Shown here piece after piece: positions 25,001-35,170 of a DNA stretch of 64,000 nt. Position 1 is the first letter of the stretch, and each line of letters opens with the position of its first letter. The notes beneath the pieces are model-generated. The model was given only the letters and a program-made list of their open reading frames with translations, ran no database searches and was not told where the DNA came from. The position numbers were made by a program, and so were the translations under genes. Origin of the DNA: Russula earlei (Eukaryota > Basidiomycota > Agaricomycetes > Russulales > Russulaceae); contig JAGFNK010000016.1 in NCBI GenBank assembly GCA_025769875.1, positions 124,001 to 188,000 on the forward strand, written 5' to 3'.

Positions 25001-25965
25001 ACGCCATCGTGCATTGTTGGCCAAAATTGATATGACACCGGTATTCTTCAAGAGCCTGGAGAGCGCCAAGACCGTCGTCACGGTTCTCGTCGATTCCTTG
25101 GTCCCAACAGGTCACATACGTTTTGCACCATCTGGTGCGTGAAACTCTGGGCCACTTTGCTCTGAGCAAGACTAACGTTGAGATAGGTTATTTCGTATTT
25201 GCCGCGTTCGCCTCGGCGTTCATGCTCAAGGTACGCTGTCCCGTCTTCTATCCACCCGTGGTCTTGGTCGGAATTTCTGACTTGCAACTGCTATGGCTTC
25301 TACGCCCGAATGCTCAAGGTTTATCACCCCAGGGCTTGAACAGAGGTCTACCAAGTCATCGAACGCCTCATTGCCACGATCAGGTCTCGCCAAATTGCAA
25401 TTGATGAGCGCCACACACCAAAGTTGTACTCGCGCTTCCTGGCAAGCTTACTGGCGAAACATAAACGCGACGGCACGGCCCAAGGACGTATGCCTCAACA
25501 GGGACCGCCACCACAGCAGATGCAGACCGGTTCGAGTACGCCAAGGTACCAGCAACCACCACAACCACCACAACCACAACCACCACAGCAACAGCAACAA
25601 CGACAGCAGCAGCAACCGGCCCCCCCGCCGCAGAACACAACCTCGTCATTACTATCGTCAGGTGTTAGTGGCATCCCGGGCACCCCGGATTTGCATCAGT
25701 CCGTGCCAAAGAATAGCGGGGCGACGGCTCTGCCCAATTTCACGAATGCAGTTTCGACGGAAGGACCAGGAAACTACGTCCTGGAATAACCACCAGATTT
25801 CATGTTTGGTGTCGCAGGCCAACCTGGTGAACTGATGGACTTCACGTTTGACACGATCACCACGCCCTGGGAACGATGACTTGCTCGCGACTATGCAAGC
25901 TATCTAAAACCTGACCTGGTGGCAGAATATGATGATGCCAGGGTCAGCAGACGCTCGTCTTTGCA
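22095..25965 (+). pseudogene. Decayed Zn2Cys6 fungal-specific transcription factor gene
   Basis: A multi-exon regulator gene of an Agaricomycete family, recognisable end to end but broken. Pieces in order: an acidic N-terminal region, the binuclear zinc cluster halves CTYCKRL (about 22520) and CKRCRSGKHEC (about 22695), KREYLLAQMKQKDELI coiled coil (22960), MPGPSMDLG with PPDILVHRLLTPDD (23605-23705), the middle homology region with PFLFTV, CAISSRY and GWKSVELCQAYILLSIYAVP ARRWEEDRSWLYTG (23880-24150), FGKPSTLKED (24360), VFAAFASAFMLK (25195), HTPKLYSRFLASLLAKH (25415), a Gln/Pro-rich linker, and TWWQNMMMPG at the C-terminus (25910). Defects: TGA at 23180-23182 where a Trp is expected (the family has WLDRL), an extra base in the T4 run at 24015-24018, TAA at 25787-25789 and 25905-25907, and a frame change near 25880. 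Confidence 0.72.
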
Positions 25966-25969
25966 TCCT

Positions 25970-26620
25970 CTCGACCAGACTTGGGTTGACATTTAACACT
26001 CGCAGGTCCTTTTGGCCGGCAGAAGAGGCGATTCAAGATCACATGAGCACATCGGAAATGGCATGAATACCTATAAGAACCTGCAACAACCTGCAGAAGG
26101 ACTTCGCGGCTAAGCATACCCGACCCGGTTACATACGGTGGGCTTCCCATGGATCCTTTAAGTCCACGCCATCTGATCGTAGAACCAGGACCTCTGGGCT
26201 CACGCATCAGCCAGCCCCATTTTACTTTATCTTTGCGTTCCATCTACGCCTTCTACTTCGCCCTTCTTGTATCACTCTGCCCCTGTCCCTCCTCTGTGTC
26301 ACCTAGGCACATCGTGCTTGCTTTGCATTGGGCCCTTCGGCCTTTTGAATGACTACTACGGTCCTGTAAGTTGTTTTTTTTTTGGTCTGCCCTGGGGGAA
26401 GAGAGCCCTTTACTCTTGTGGTATTTGTTTCTCGTCTCAGCATTGGCTATCTGTGTTTTTATTGCTTTTTGTACGTATACAAGGTATCGTCAATGAATCG
26501 AATCGACATACATTGATTTCTCTAAATGGGTTGTGTTATCTGGCTCGGCTATCGCCGACTTGATCGGATATCACTAGTAGTCCTGTCCTCGCAACATCCC
26601 AACTACTACTATAACATCCC
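25970..26620. other. Intergenic region upstream of the WD40 receptor
   Basis: Pyrimidine-rich stretches are present but no gene motif. It probably contains the promoter of the NACHT-WD40 gene that starts at 26621. Confidence 0.4.
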
Positions 26621-29600
26621 ATGCCGACCTCTAAACGTGCAGGAAAAAAGAGGGCAGAAAATGTGCGCTCGACGGCCGTCGCCGGATTAACCGTCTCGCT
26701 CTCCGTCCTCAAGGAGACCGCAGTTGCGATTCCTCCTCCTGCAGGAACCATCATCAAGGGAGCCCTGGTTGGACTACTTCAAGTCGTTGACATCGTCCAG
26801 GTAATCTATGCCACTCCGACAATTGAGAAATGATCTGATATTGTCATACCCCAGACCGCGACCAACAACATCAAGGACATCGACGAGCTGATCGGCCGCG
26901 TGAACACCCTGGAACAATCCGTTTTCAGGCCGCTCAAAGGCAAACAAGATATCCCGGAATCCGTCGTCGATTTCGTCACAAGGTTTTCCAAGTAATCATC
27001 CTTCTGCCTCGCTCTCAAATTGTGGCGAGCTGATCCTGATTCAGGTCTCTTGAAACCATCACTGATGACCTGCAAACGATCGCGTCGCGTGGAAGGTTGA
27101 CCCGAATTCTCCGTAGTAAAGAAGATGCGGCCTCCATCCATGGCCAGATAAAAGCGATCACGGGCCTCATCGAAGACTTTCTTGCAAGTTTCCTGCTTGG
27201 TCATACGGCTTGATCAGTTCTGATATCTTCGCGAGTCTAGGCTGAAGCGGCCGTGAGCGCCCAAATCCAAGGCATTGTGCGTTATTCTCCGAAATACCAG
27301 ATGTATCTCGTTCATCTCCATCTGAATTGCTCAGGAAATTCGGCGCGAGGTTCGGGAGGGGAATCAGGAAACTCAGCGCGTGGTTCGGGAGGAGGTGGTA
27401 CGTTTATCTCATCGTGACCAATTGGATATCTTCCACTGATAGGTCACCCAGCAAGCACTCCATGATGTCCGAGGTGAGAGAAACTGTGACAGCACATTGA
27501 AAATTATTCAACCTTTGTTTTAGTTCACGATGATCTATCCAACTTTCCTCGAGCTCACAAGGCACGCTTTGATTGTCCCGATGACAGAAAGAGGCATGCA
27601 TGTTATAAAGACACACGCGAGAGTCTGTTGGAAACCGTCTATCAATGGATCAATGACTCGACCGAGGCTATACGAGAACAAGGCCAAGGCACCTTCACTG
27701 CTCGGGTCGATCCGATGCTTCCTATTCACGTTGACCCCAAAAGATGCCGCATCTTCTGGTTGTCTGGTGTGGCCGGTACCGGCAAGTCCACCATCGCACA
27801 AAGCGTTGCCGAGTATTGTGACAGCAAAAATTGGCTTGCCGCGAGTTTCTTCTTCTCAGGTAACGATAGCGACCGAAACAATCCAAAGCTTGTATTCAGC
27901 TCAATTGCTCACCAACTGGGCACGACGTTCCACCAACCACTCGCGCGTTTTATGCAAGAGGCGTTCAAAGTCAATCCATACATTTGGTATTCTAATCCAT
28001 CAAACCAATTGCTAAAGCTCATCATCGAACCGATCCAAAAGTCCATCAATACGGGGCAAGCATTTCCATCACCGGCTGTCATCGTCTTAGATGCCCTCGA
28101 TGAGTGCAAAGATGATGACGCGACCTCATTCATCGTATCGGTGCTTTCGGCCCACATTGAACGCCTTCCGTTCTCCATTTTCCTCACCAGTCGACCCGAG
28201 CCTAAACTGCACGTGCCATCCCTCTCTCCTCATCTCCAGTCACATACACATGCGCTCTTCCATCACGAGATTCCAAAATCGTCTGTAGACCATGACATCG
28301 AAATCTTCTTGTTGCACGAGCTCACTCATGTTGGGTCCCGCGACCATGGCCTCCGAGGACGCGATTGGTTTACTCAGGACGATGTCCGCACACTCGTCCA
28401 ACTGTCAGGTGGATTATTTATCTTTGCTGCCACCGCAGTTCGATTTATCGAAGATCCTGAAGTCTTAAAACCGTGGGGACAGCTCCGTGAACTGGTCTCT
28501 GCCACACAAATCCCTGGGCAGTCGAATCAGTCTCCTTATCACCATCTAGACCAGCTGTACCTCACTGTCTTGCATAATGCATTTCCACCACCATCATCCC
28601 ATCCAGACACACTGGGTCGCCTGCGAAGGGTTCTTGGTTGTGTTGTTGTACTCTGTAAACCTCTCTCTGAACATTCGATATCATCATTGCTCGGCGACGA
28701 TCCAAGCAAAGATGTTTCGATAAAAAGCATTCTCCAGCGATTGCATTCAATCGTCATCATTCCTTCGGACCCTGGGGTTGTCCAAGTGATGCATGCATCT
28801 TTCCCAGATTTTATCGCTGATACGAACCGCTGCAAAGAGCCAGAATATCGAATTGATACCTCACTGCACCACGGCTATCTCGCCATCGATTGTCTGAAGA
28901 AACTAAACAGGCTTCACCGGGATATGTGCCAGATCGGAGACTATTCAAAGTTGAACAACGAAATCGGAGATATCTCAAAAAGAATTGAAGAAAATATTCC
29001 GCTCGCGATGCAATACGCCTGCCGTCATTGGGCGGATCATGTAGCAAATTCTCAGCCATCGGAAGAGCTGTTTGATGTCTTGAAAACATTCTGTTTCGAT
29101 CACAGTTTGTACTGGGTTGAGGCTCTGAGTCTGATGGACTCGCTAGATGTGGCCATTCCGGCACTGCAACTTGCTCGACAAAGATTATCAGTGAGTTGTC
29201 TTGATTTTGGTGGTGTGGACCGTTCATCACATCATTATAGATGTTGGCCGATGTCAGGCTTCCAATTGGCATCATTGACATGCTGTATGATCTTGAACGG
29301 TTTACGCTTGAGTTCTTTGATCCCATCAGCGTTGCGGCTCTGCATGTCTACCACTCTGCCCTTCCATTCGCCCCACTGGGCTCCAAAATCCGTGCACACT
29401 TCCGCGGAGACTTGGAAGATTCGGTTACGGTCTTGAATGGGATGGAACAATCATGGAATGCGGAGCTGAGAACGATGGAGGGTCACAATGGTTCAGTGAT
29501 GACGGCCAACTTTTCGCCAGATAGCACCCGGATTGTCTCTGGGTCAGAGGATCGCACAGTCCGGATATGGGACACGAGTACTGGCGCCACCGTCAAGACC

Positions 29601-32099
29601 CTCGAGGGCCACAAAGATTCGGTCAGAGCCGTCGCGTTTTCGCCAGACGGCACCCGGATTGTCTCTGGGTCTTCGGATGGCACAGTCCGGATCTGGGACG
29701 CGAGTACTGGCGCCACCGTCAAGACCCTCGAGGGCCACAAAGATTCGGTCACAGCCGTCGCGTTTTCGCCAGACGGCACCCGGATTGTCTCTGGGTCTTG
29801 GGATCGCACAGTCCGGATCTGGGACACGAGTACTGGCGCCACCGTCAAGACCCTCGAGGGCCACAAAAATTGGGTCAGAGCCGTCGCGTTTTCGCCAGAC
29901 AGCACCCGGATTGTCTCTGGGTCTTCGGATCGCACTGTCCGGATCTGGGACACGAGTACTGGCGCCACCGTCAAGACCCTCGAGGGCCACAAAGATTCGG
30001 TCACAGCCGTCGCGTTTTCGCCAGACGGCACCCGGATTGTCTCTGGGTCTTGGGATCGCACAGTCCGGATCTGGGACACGAGTACTGGCGCCACCGTCAA
30101 GACCCTCGAAGGCCACAAAAATTCGGTCACAGCCGTCGCGTTTTCGCCAGACAGCACCCGGATTGTCTCTGGGTCAGAGGGTTGCACAGTCCGGATCTGG
30201 GACACGAGTACTGGCGCCACCGTCAACACCCTCGAGGGCCACAAAAATTCGGTCAGAGCCGTCGCGTTTTCGCCAGACGGCACCCGGCTTGTCTCTGGGT
30301 CAGACGATCGCACTGTCCGGATCTGGGACACGAGTACTGGCGCCACCGTCAGGACCCTCGAGGGCCACAAAGATTCGGTCACAGCCGTCGCGTTTTCGCC
30401 AGACGGCACCCGGATTGTCTCTGGGTCAAAGGATCGCACAGTCTGGATATGGGACACGAGTACTGGCACCACCGTCAAGACCCTCGAAGGCCACAAAGAT
30501 TCGGTCAGAGCCGTCGCGTTTTCGCCAGACGGCACCCGGATTGTCTCTGGGTCAGAGGGTTGCACAGTCCGGATCTGGGACACGAGTACTGGCGCCACCG
30601 TCAACACCCTCGAGGGCCACAAAGATTCGGTCAGAGCCGTCGCGTTTTCGCCAGACGGCACCCGGATTGTCTCTGGGTCAGACGATCGCACAGTCCGGAT
30701 CTGGGACACGAGTACTGGCGCCACCGTCAAGACCCTCGAAGGCCACAAAGATTGGGTCAGAGCCGTCGCGTTTTCGCCAGACGGCACCCGGATTGTCTCT
30801 GGGTCTTCGGATCGCATAGTCCGGATCTGGGACACGAGTACTGGCGCCACCGTCAAGACCCTCGAGGGCCACAAAGATTGGGTCAGAGCCGTCGCGTTTT
30901 CGCCAGACAGCACCCGGATTGTCTCTGGGTCAGACGATCGCACAGTCCGGATCTGGGACACGAGTACTGGCGCCACCGTCAAGACCCTCGAAGGCCACAA
31001 AAATATGGTCACAGCCGTCGCGTTTTCGCCAGACGGCACCCGGATTGTCTCTGGGTCTTCGGATCGCACAGTCCGGATCTGGGACACGAGTACTGGCGCC
31101 ACCGTCAACACCCTCGAGGGCCACAAAAATTCGGTCAGAGCCGTCGCGTTTTCGCCAGACGGCACCCGGATTGTCTCTGGGTCTTTGGATCGCACTGTCC
31201 GGATCTGGGACACGAGTACTGGTGCCACCGTCAAGACCCTCGAGGGCCACAAGGATTGGGTCAGAGCCGTCGCGTTTTCGCCAGACAGCACCCGGATTGT
31301 CTCTGGATCTTCGGATCGCACTGTCCGGATCTGGGACACGAGCACTGGCGCCACCGTCAAGACCCTCGAGGGCCACAAAAATTCGGTCAGAGCCGTCGCG
31401 TTTTCGCCAGACAGCACCCGGATTGTCTCTGGGTCAGAGGATCGCACAGTCCGGATCTGGGACACGAGTACTGGCGCCACCGTCAAGACCCTCGAGGGCC
31501 ACAAAGATTGGGTCACAGCCGTCGCGTTTTCGCCAGACGGCACCCGGATTGTCTCTGGGTCAGACGATCGCACAGTCCGGATATTGGACACGAGTACTGG
31601 CGCCACCGTCAAGACCCTCGAAGGCCACAAAGATTGGGTCAGAGCCGTCGCGTTTTCGCCAGACGGCACCCGGATTGCCTCTGGGTCTTCGGATCGCACA
31701 GTCCGGATCTGGGACACGAGTACTGGCGCCACCGTCAAGACCCTCGAGGGCCACAAAGATTCGGTCAGAGCCGTCGCGTTTTCGCCAGACGGCACCCGGA
31801 TTGTCTCTGGGTCTTCGGATCGCACAGTCCGGATATGGGTCACGAGTACTGGTGCCGCCATCCGGACCCTCGAGAGCGACTGGACATCAGCCCGTGCCCT
31901 TGCGATACATGGTTTGTATTGCAGTATCGATGGATGGGTCTTTAAACCTCACGGCACTCATACCACGAGACTCTGTTGGGTCCCCGTGTCTTGCAGACCA
32001 GAACATCAAGATTCATACAAGTCTAGTCTAGTACTATGTTTACGAGGTCGCACCGTTATCCTGCACTTCCCACCCAGTCAGTTATCGCAGCTGTCTTAA
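26621..32099 (+). CDS. STAND/NLR-like receptor: helical N-domain, NACHT, 19 WD40 repeats
   Basis: Fungal NLR-type protein of the kind that triggers programmed cell death in non-self recognition. The N-terminal exons (26621-26800, 26855-26991, 27045 on) encode a helical bundle (SVLKETAVAIPPPAGTII, LKGKQDIPESVVDFVTRFS) like those in Agaricomycete NLRs and resembling HeLo/MLKL-type executioner domains. The NACHT domain follows in 27524-29190: Walker A GVAGTGKS, Walker B VIVLDALDEC, and FLTSRPE. A 50-nt intron (29191-29240) leads to the sensor, 19 WD40 repeats of 42 residues (29488-31881), then a short unique tail. Small exons 27241-27276, 27335-27394 and 27452-27473 join cleanly. The junction between the exon ending near 27186 and the one at 27241 does not keep frame: a 53-nt intron of normal shape leaves a one-base mismatch. 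The gene may be intact or recently broken. Confidence 0.85.
29488..31881 (+). repeat. 19 tandem 126-bp WD40 repeat units
   Basis: Nineteen head-to-tail units of exactly 126 bp encode near-identical 42-residue WD40 blades, consensus VAFSPDGTRIVSGS...TVRIWDTSTGATV. Differences are concentrated at a few codons: the two residues after GHK (D/N and S/W/M), the residue before AVAFS (R/T), and the residue after SGS (S, W, E, D, K or L). Units 6 and 9 share the unusual EGC and TVN variants, a sign of duplication or gene conversion. Because the unit is a multiple of three with few stops, other frames on both strands are also open across the array and are not genes. Confidence 0.97.
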
Positions 32100-32597
32100 G
32101 TGGCTAAGATGACATTCGAGTTGGCTTCTGGCGCTGCGCCCTTATCTTACGTGCCAGTTCTACTTATAACGCATATAATTACATTTCTTGTGAAAGAGAG
32201 GACAATTGTTGCAAGTGTGATTGTCTGCCTTCCAGATTAGGTTTACCAGTGTAACTGTGTAAGTCGGCACTGTAGCGTGCCGGTTCTACCAAGAGGAAAG
32301 GTTTGTTCACCCGAGGGGAACGAGTAGACTCTGTACAGACGTGAAGAGGGAAAACATAGGTGAGAAAAGGGCCTGTGTCGAGTCGGGGCTGTGAGCGACT
32401 AGGCGGGGTGGCCAATCCGGGGAGACTGGAGAACGCGGAACGAGAGCACGGCACGGGCGAGATACAAACGACAAATGAAGAGTGAGACGGTTGCAATGCA
32501 CGAACTACGGGCGATTGTGAGAAATAAGAATAAGCTGACGTGCAGCCGCCAAGTGGCGCGCGAACGGACAATCCAGACGGTACGTGTAACTAGTTAT
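32100..32597. other. Region downstream of the WD40 receptor
   Basis: Presumed 3' untranslated and intergenic DNA. No gene motif was recognised. Confidence 0.4.
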
Positions 32598-32850
32598 ATT
32601 TCCACAGTTATTATTCATTCATTTTCCCGTGACTCGTTTCGGCCGCTCTTTAATTCCCTTCTTCCCTCAAAACTAGCGTCTTGGTGCTCGGTCTCAACTC
32701 TATGGTCATCCCCCTTCACGACACATGGGGCTATCTCGTTGAAGCTCAGAGGTACCTCCCAAATTCGATGTCGTGTTTCGCACTTCTTGCGTTCATCAAC
32801 CCCCCTCATCGCCGTTGGGCTTAATGTCCTACATCAACTCATGCGCCCAA
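32598..32850 (+). pseudogene. Broken copy of the CYP51 promoter and first exon
   Basis: About 250 bp closely resemble the 5' end of the CYP51 gene at 4605-6606, in the opposite orientation and 26 kb away. Similarity starts in the 5' leader (about 90 bp upstream of the CYP51 ATG), runs through the whole first exon (shared blocks such as GTGCTCGGTCTCAACTC, CACGACACATGG, CTCCCAAATTCGA and CTTAATGTCCTAC) and stops at the first few bases of intron 1. The ATG is changed (TTATGG to TCTTGG) and small deletions in the exon break the frame, so it cannot encode the protein. It is a dispersed 5' fragment, not a retrocopy, because promoter sequence is included. Confidence 0.85.
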
Positions 32851-33055
32851 GGACCATGGCATGAGAGAGGAGCATAAGTATCATGTGTCAACGTTTTGAA
32901 AAGAAGTTGCACTATATAACTACAATGATTTGGATGTCTACCGAGAAGCCGATGAGGGAGCAATGTTCAAAAAAAAACTATCGGATGGACATGCTTTGAT
33001 TAAGACAAAGCCAGAGTGGTTGTGTGTATATAAAAGTATAGCACTAATAAATAAG

Positions 33056-33142
33056 GCACTGTTGGGGTAGTGGTAACCTGGATCGTTGCCAAAGCGACAC
33101 GCTCCACTCGATCCGCCCCGGGTTCAATTCCCGGACAGTGCA
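33056..33142 (+). tRNA. tRNA-Gly (anticodon GCC) with a 16-nt intron
   Basis: A complete cloverleaf can be drawn. The acceptor stem GCACTGT pairs with ACAGTGC, with discriminator A. The D stem GGGT/ACCT has a GTGG-containing loop. The anticodon stem GATCG/CGATC encloses loop TTGCCA...T with anticodon GCC; the T arm is CCGGG-TTCAATT-CCCGG (B box GGTTCAATTCC). An intron of about 16 nt starts after position 37, the usual eukaryotic site. A run of seven T follows at about 33149-33155, a Pol III terminator. CCA is not encoded. Confidence 0.9.
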
Positions 33143-33148
33143 GTGCAT

Positions 33149-33155
33149 CTTTTTT
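33149..33155 (+). terminator. Pol III T-run terminator of tRNA-Gly
   Basis: Seven T residues shortly after the mature 3' end of the tRNA, as expected for RNA polymerase III termination. Confidence 0.8.
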
Positions 33156-33280
33156 TGTCCTGTTTGCATTCATCAGCCAACGTTTCAAGTCCCATAGACA
33201 ACGACAACGACGAGGTTGTTATTACAGAAGTTATAGGGAAGCTGCCTTGAGACTCAATCTCGACAGTCGCTGTTCCTAAC

Positions 33281-34722
33281 ATGCCTAACTTTCGTCAAGC
33301 CCTTGCTTTTATTGGGTTTGCGACCTTCTTTTACTTGGTGCTCTTACCTCGCGAACGCCAACCACATCTCCCTATAATAAATGCAACTGATGACCGCATA
33401 CAACGTTCTACCCGGATCGTCGCTGTGGGAGATCTACACGGGGACATCGGAAACGCACAGCAAGTCCTTGAAATGGCGGGGGTAGTTGACTCAAACGGCA
33501 TGTGGTCAGGCGAAGTAGACATTTTCGTACAAACGGGAGACATCATTGACCGGTGTGTTCCACCATTCGGTAAACACTTACATTGTTGGACATCGCTAAC
33601 TCGAGGGTCTAGGGGCGATGACACGATAAAACTGTTTGACTGGATGGAAGCCCTGCGATCGCAGGCTCAAAGTGCTGGAGGGCAAATGTTATCTCATCTG
33701 GGAAACCATGAATGGATGAACGCAATCGGCGAGTTCTTCCCCAGGATATGAAAACATACTAACCCGTGATGATTTGCCATGTATTTAGGCGATTGGAGGT
33801 GGGTAGTCAGCTCGATGTTAGTTGCCATGTTCTCAAGGGTCGGCGCAGATACGTCTACCCGAGCGAGATCAAGACCTTTGGTGGTGTCGCTGCACGGCAG
33901 GCTATGATCTCCACTGGTCGCATTGGTCGTGCTTGGGCTGCAAATTATTCGACCACGTCTCGCCTTCCCCTTCACCCGTCTTTTGGTTCACCGAATGACG
34001 ACTTTCCTCACCCAGCTGGATCCGTGGCCGGCCACTTACCCACACGACTCTCTCACGCTGCTTACTCCTTCGTCCATGGGGGGCTCGCGCCTGACTATCC
34101 GCAGCTCTCGCCGTTCCCGTCCGCCATAAACGCCCTCGGACGCTCACTTTTGCGCAAGTTGCAGCACCGAAAGCAATCACCGCCTCACCCGCCCAACCCA
34201 TATCCCGGTTTGCCGGCAAGCGCGACCTCCGAGGAGGAGGCCCTATATGGCTCACATGGCCCTCTATGGTACCGTGGATGGGCGCTAGACGACGAGAAGC
34301 AGGCGTGTCGAAAAGTTGACTCTGTACTGGAGAAGACGGGAACGAGAAGGATGGTCATGGGCCACACGCCCAACTTCGAGGTGCGCGAGTTTCTCTCTCA
34401 GCCTGGGGTAAAACATACCATTCGTCGTAGAAAATTGTATCGCGTTGCCAAGGCAAGATCATCATCATTGATACTGGTAAGCACGTAATTTGACGTTCGC
34501 ATATTGTGCCAGTCAAATGCTAATGGACGCATGCATAAAGGTATCTCACATGCATATGGCGGCGCATTGTCGGCGCTCAGCGTGGAATATTCTTTGAAAC
34601 CTGTTCTACCGCCCTCGTCTTCGGAGAAGCAGTGGAGAGAACAAGAGGTCGTCAAGGCCATATACTTAGACCACTCTGTGATACTGGTCGATGAGGAGCG
34701 AGATATCTTCGGTGATTTTTAG
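33281..34722 (+). CDS. Shewanella-like (SLP-type) metallophosphatase, membrane-anchored
   Basis: Calcineurin-like protein phosphatase. Exons 33281-33552, 33613-33728, 33789-33798, 33849-34380, 34431-34476 and 34541-34722 give 385 residues. An N-terminal hydrophobic segment (ALAFIGFATFFYLVLLP) may be a membrane anchor. The metal-binding motifs are in order: VAVGDLHGD, QTGDIIDRGDD (completed by splicing at 33552/33613), LGNHEWMNAIGDW, later FVHGG and MGHTPN, and IIIIDTGIS with the last His-side region. Exon 3 is only 10 nt and supplies the GDW(R) codons. The intron before it (33729-33788) begins GC, a candidate GC-AG intron; the others are GT-AG, 50-64 nt. The likely targets are Ser/Thr or Tyr phosphoproteins by family, but the substrate is unknown. 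Confidence 0.87.
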
Positions 34723-35170
34723 AGTGTGCCGGTCGCGCTGCTTTTTGACCGGGGTATTGTCCGAGGCTAGGCGCCTTCTCTCAGCGATTGTGGGCTGAAT
34801 AGGAACCCTCTTTTGGGCAGAGAGAATAAAGATCGGCTGTCGACCCATCCAAATATGTTTCCGAGGTTCTATCCAGGAAAGACCTCCCCGCTGGGTAACG
34901 GCTTTTCCTGGCGATTGTTCACTGGGAAGCACAATATGTGAGATATCAATGTGCCCTTAATGCGGAGTGCGTGGGGCGAATTCGATCGGCAGCTGCTCGT
35001 CGCCGCCAGCAGCTGCCAGCCTGGTCCAATACCGTCATCGTTTAAATCTGATTTAGGCCATGGGCCATGGCCCGTTCAAGCGCTCTCCTGCTCCTCTCCA
35101 TCCTATCATTTCGCACCCACGCGCGCACGATCTCTCCGAGTTCTCCAGTCACACAGATTAAAGCGTTTAG
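34723..35170. other. Intergenic, no supported gene
   Basis: Between two plus-strand genes; should hold the promoter of the coiled-coil protein gene. Nothing else is recognised. Confidence 0.4.

Noticed and set aside
29483..31945. Very long open frames on the minus strand and in the two other plus frames across the WD40 array
   Set aside because: They arise because the repeat unit is 126 bp, a multiple of three, and happens to lack stops in those frames. Their proteins are 42-residue echoes of the WD40 unit with no family motif.
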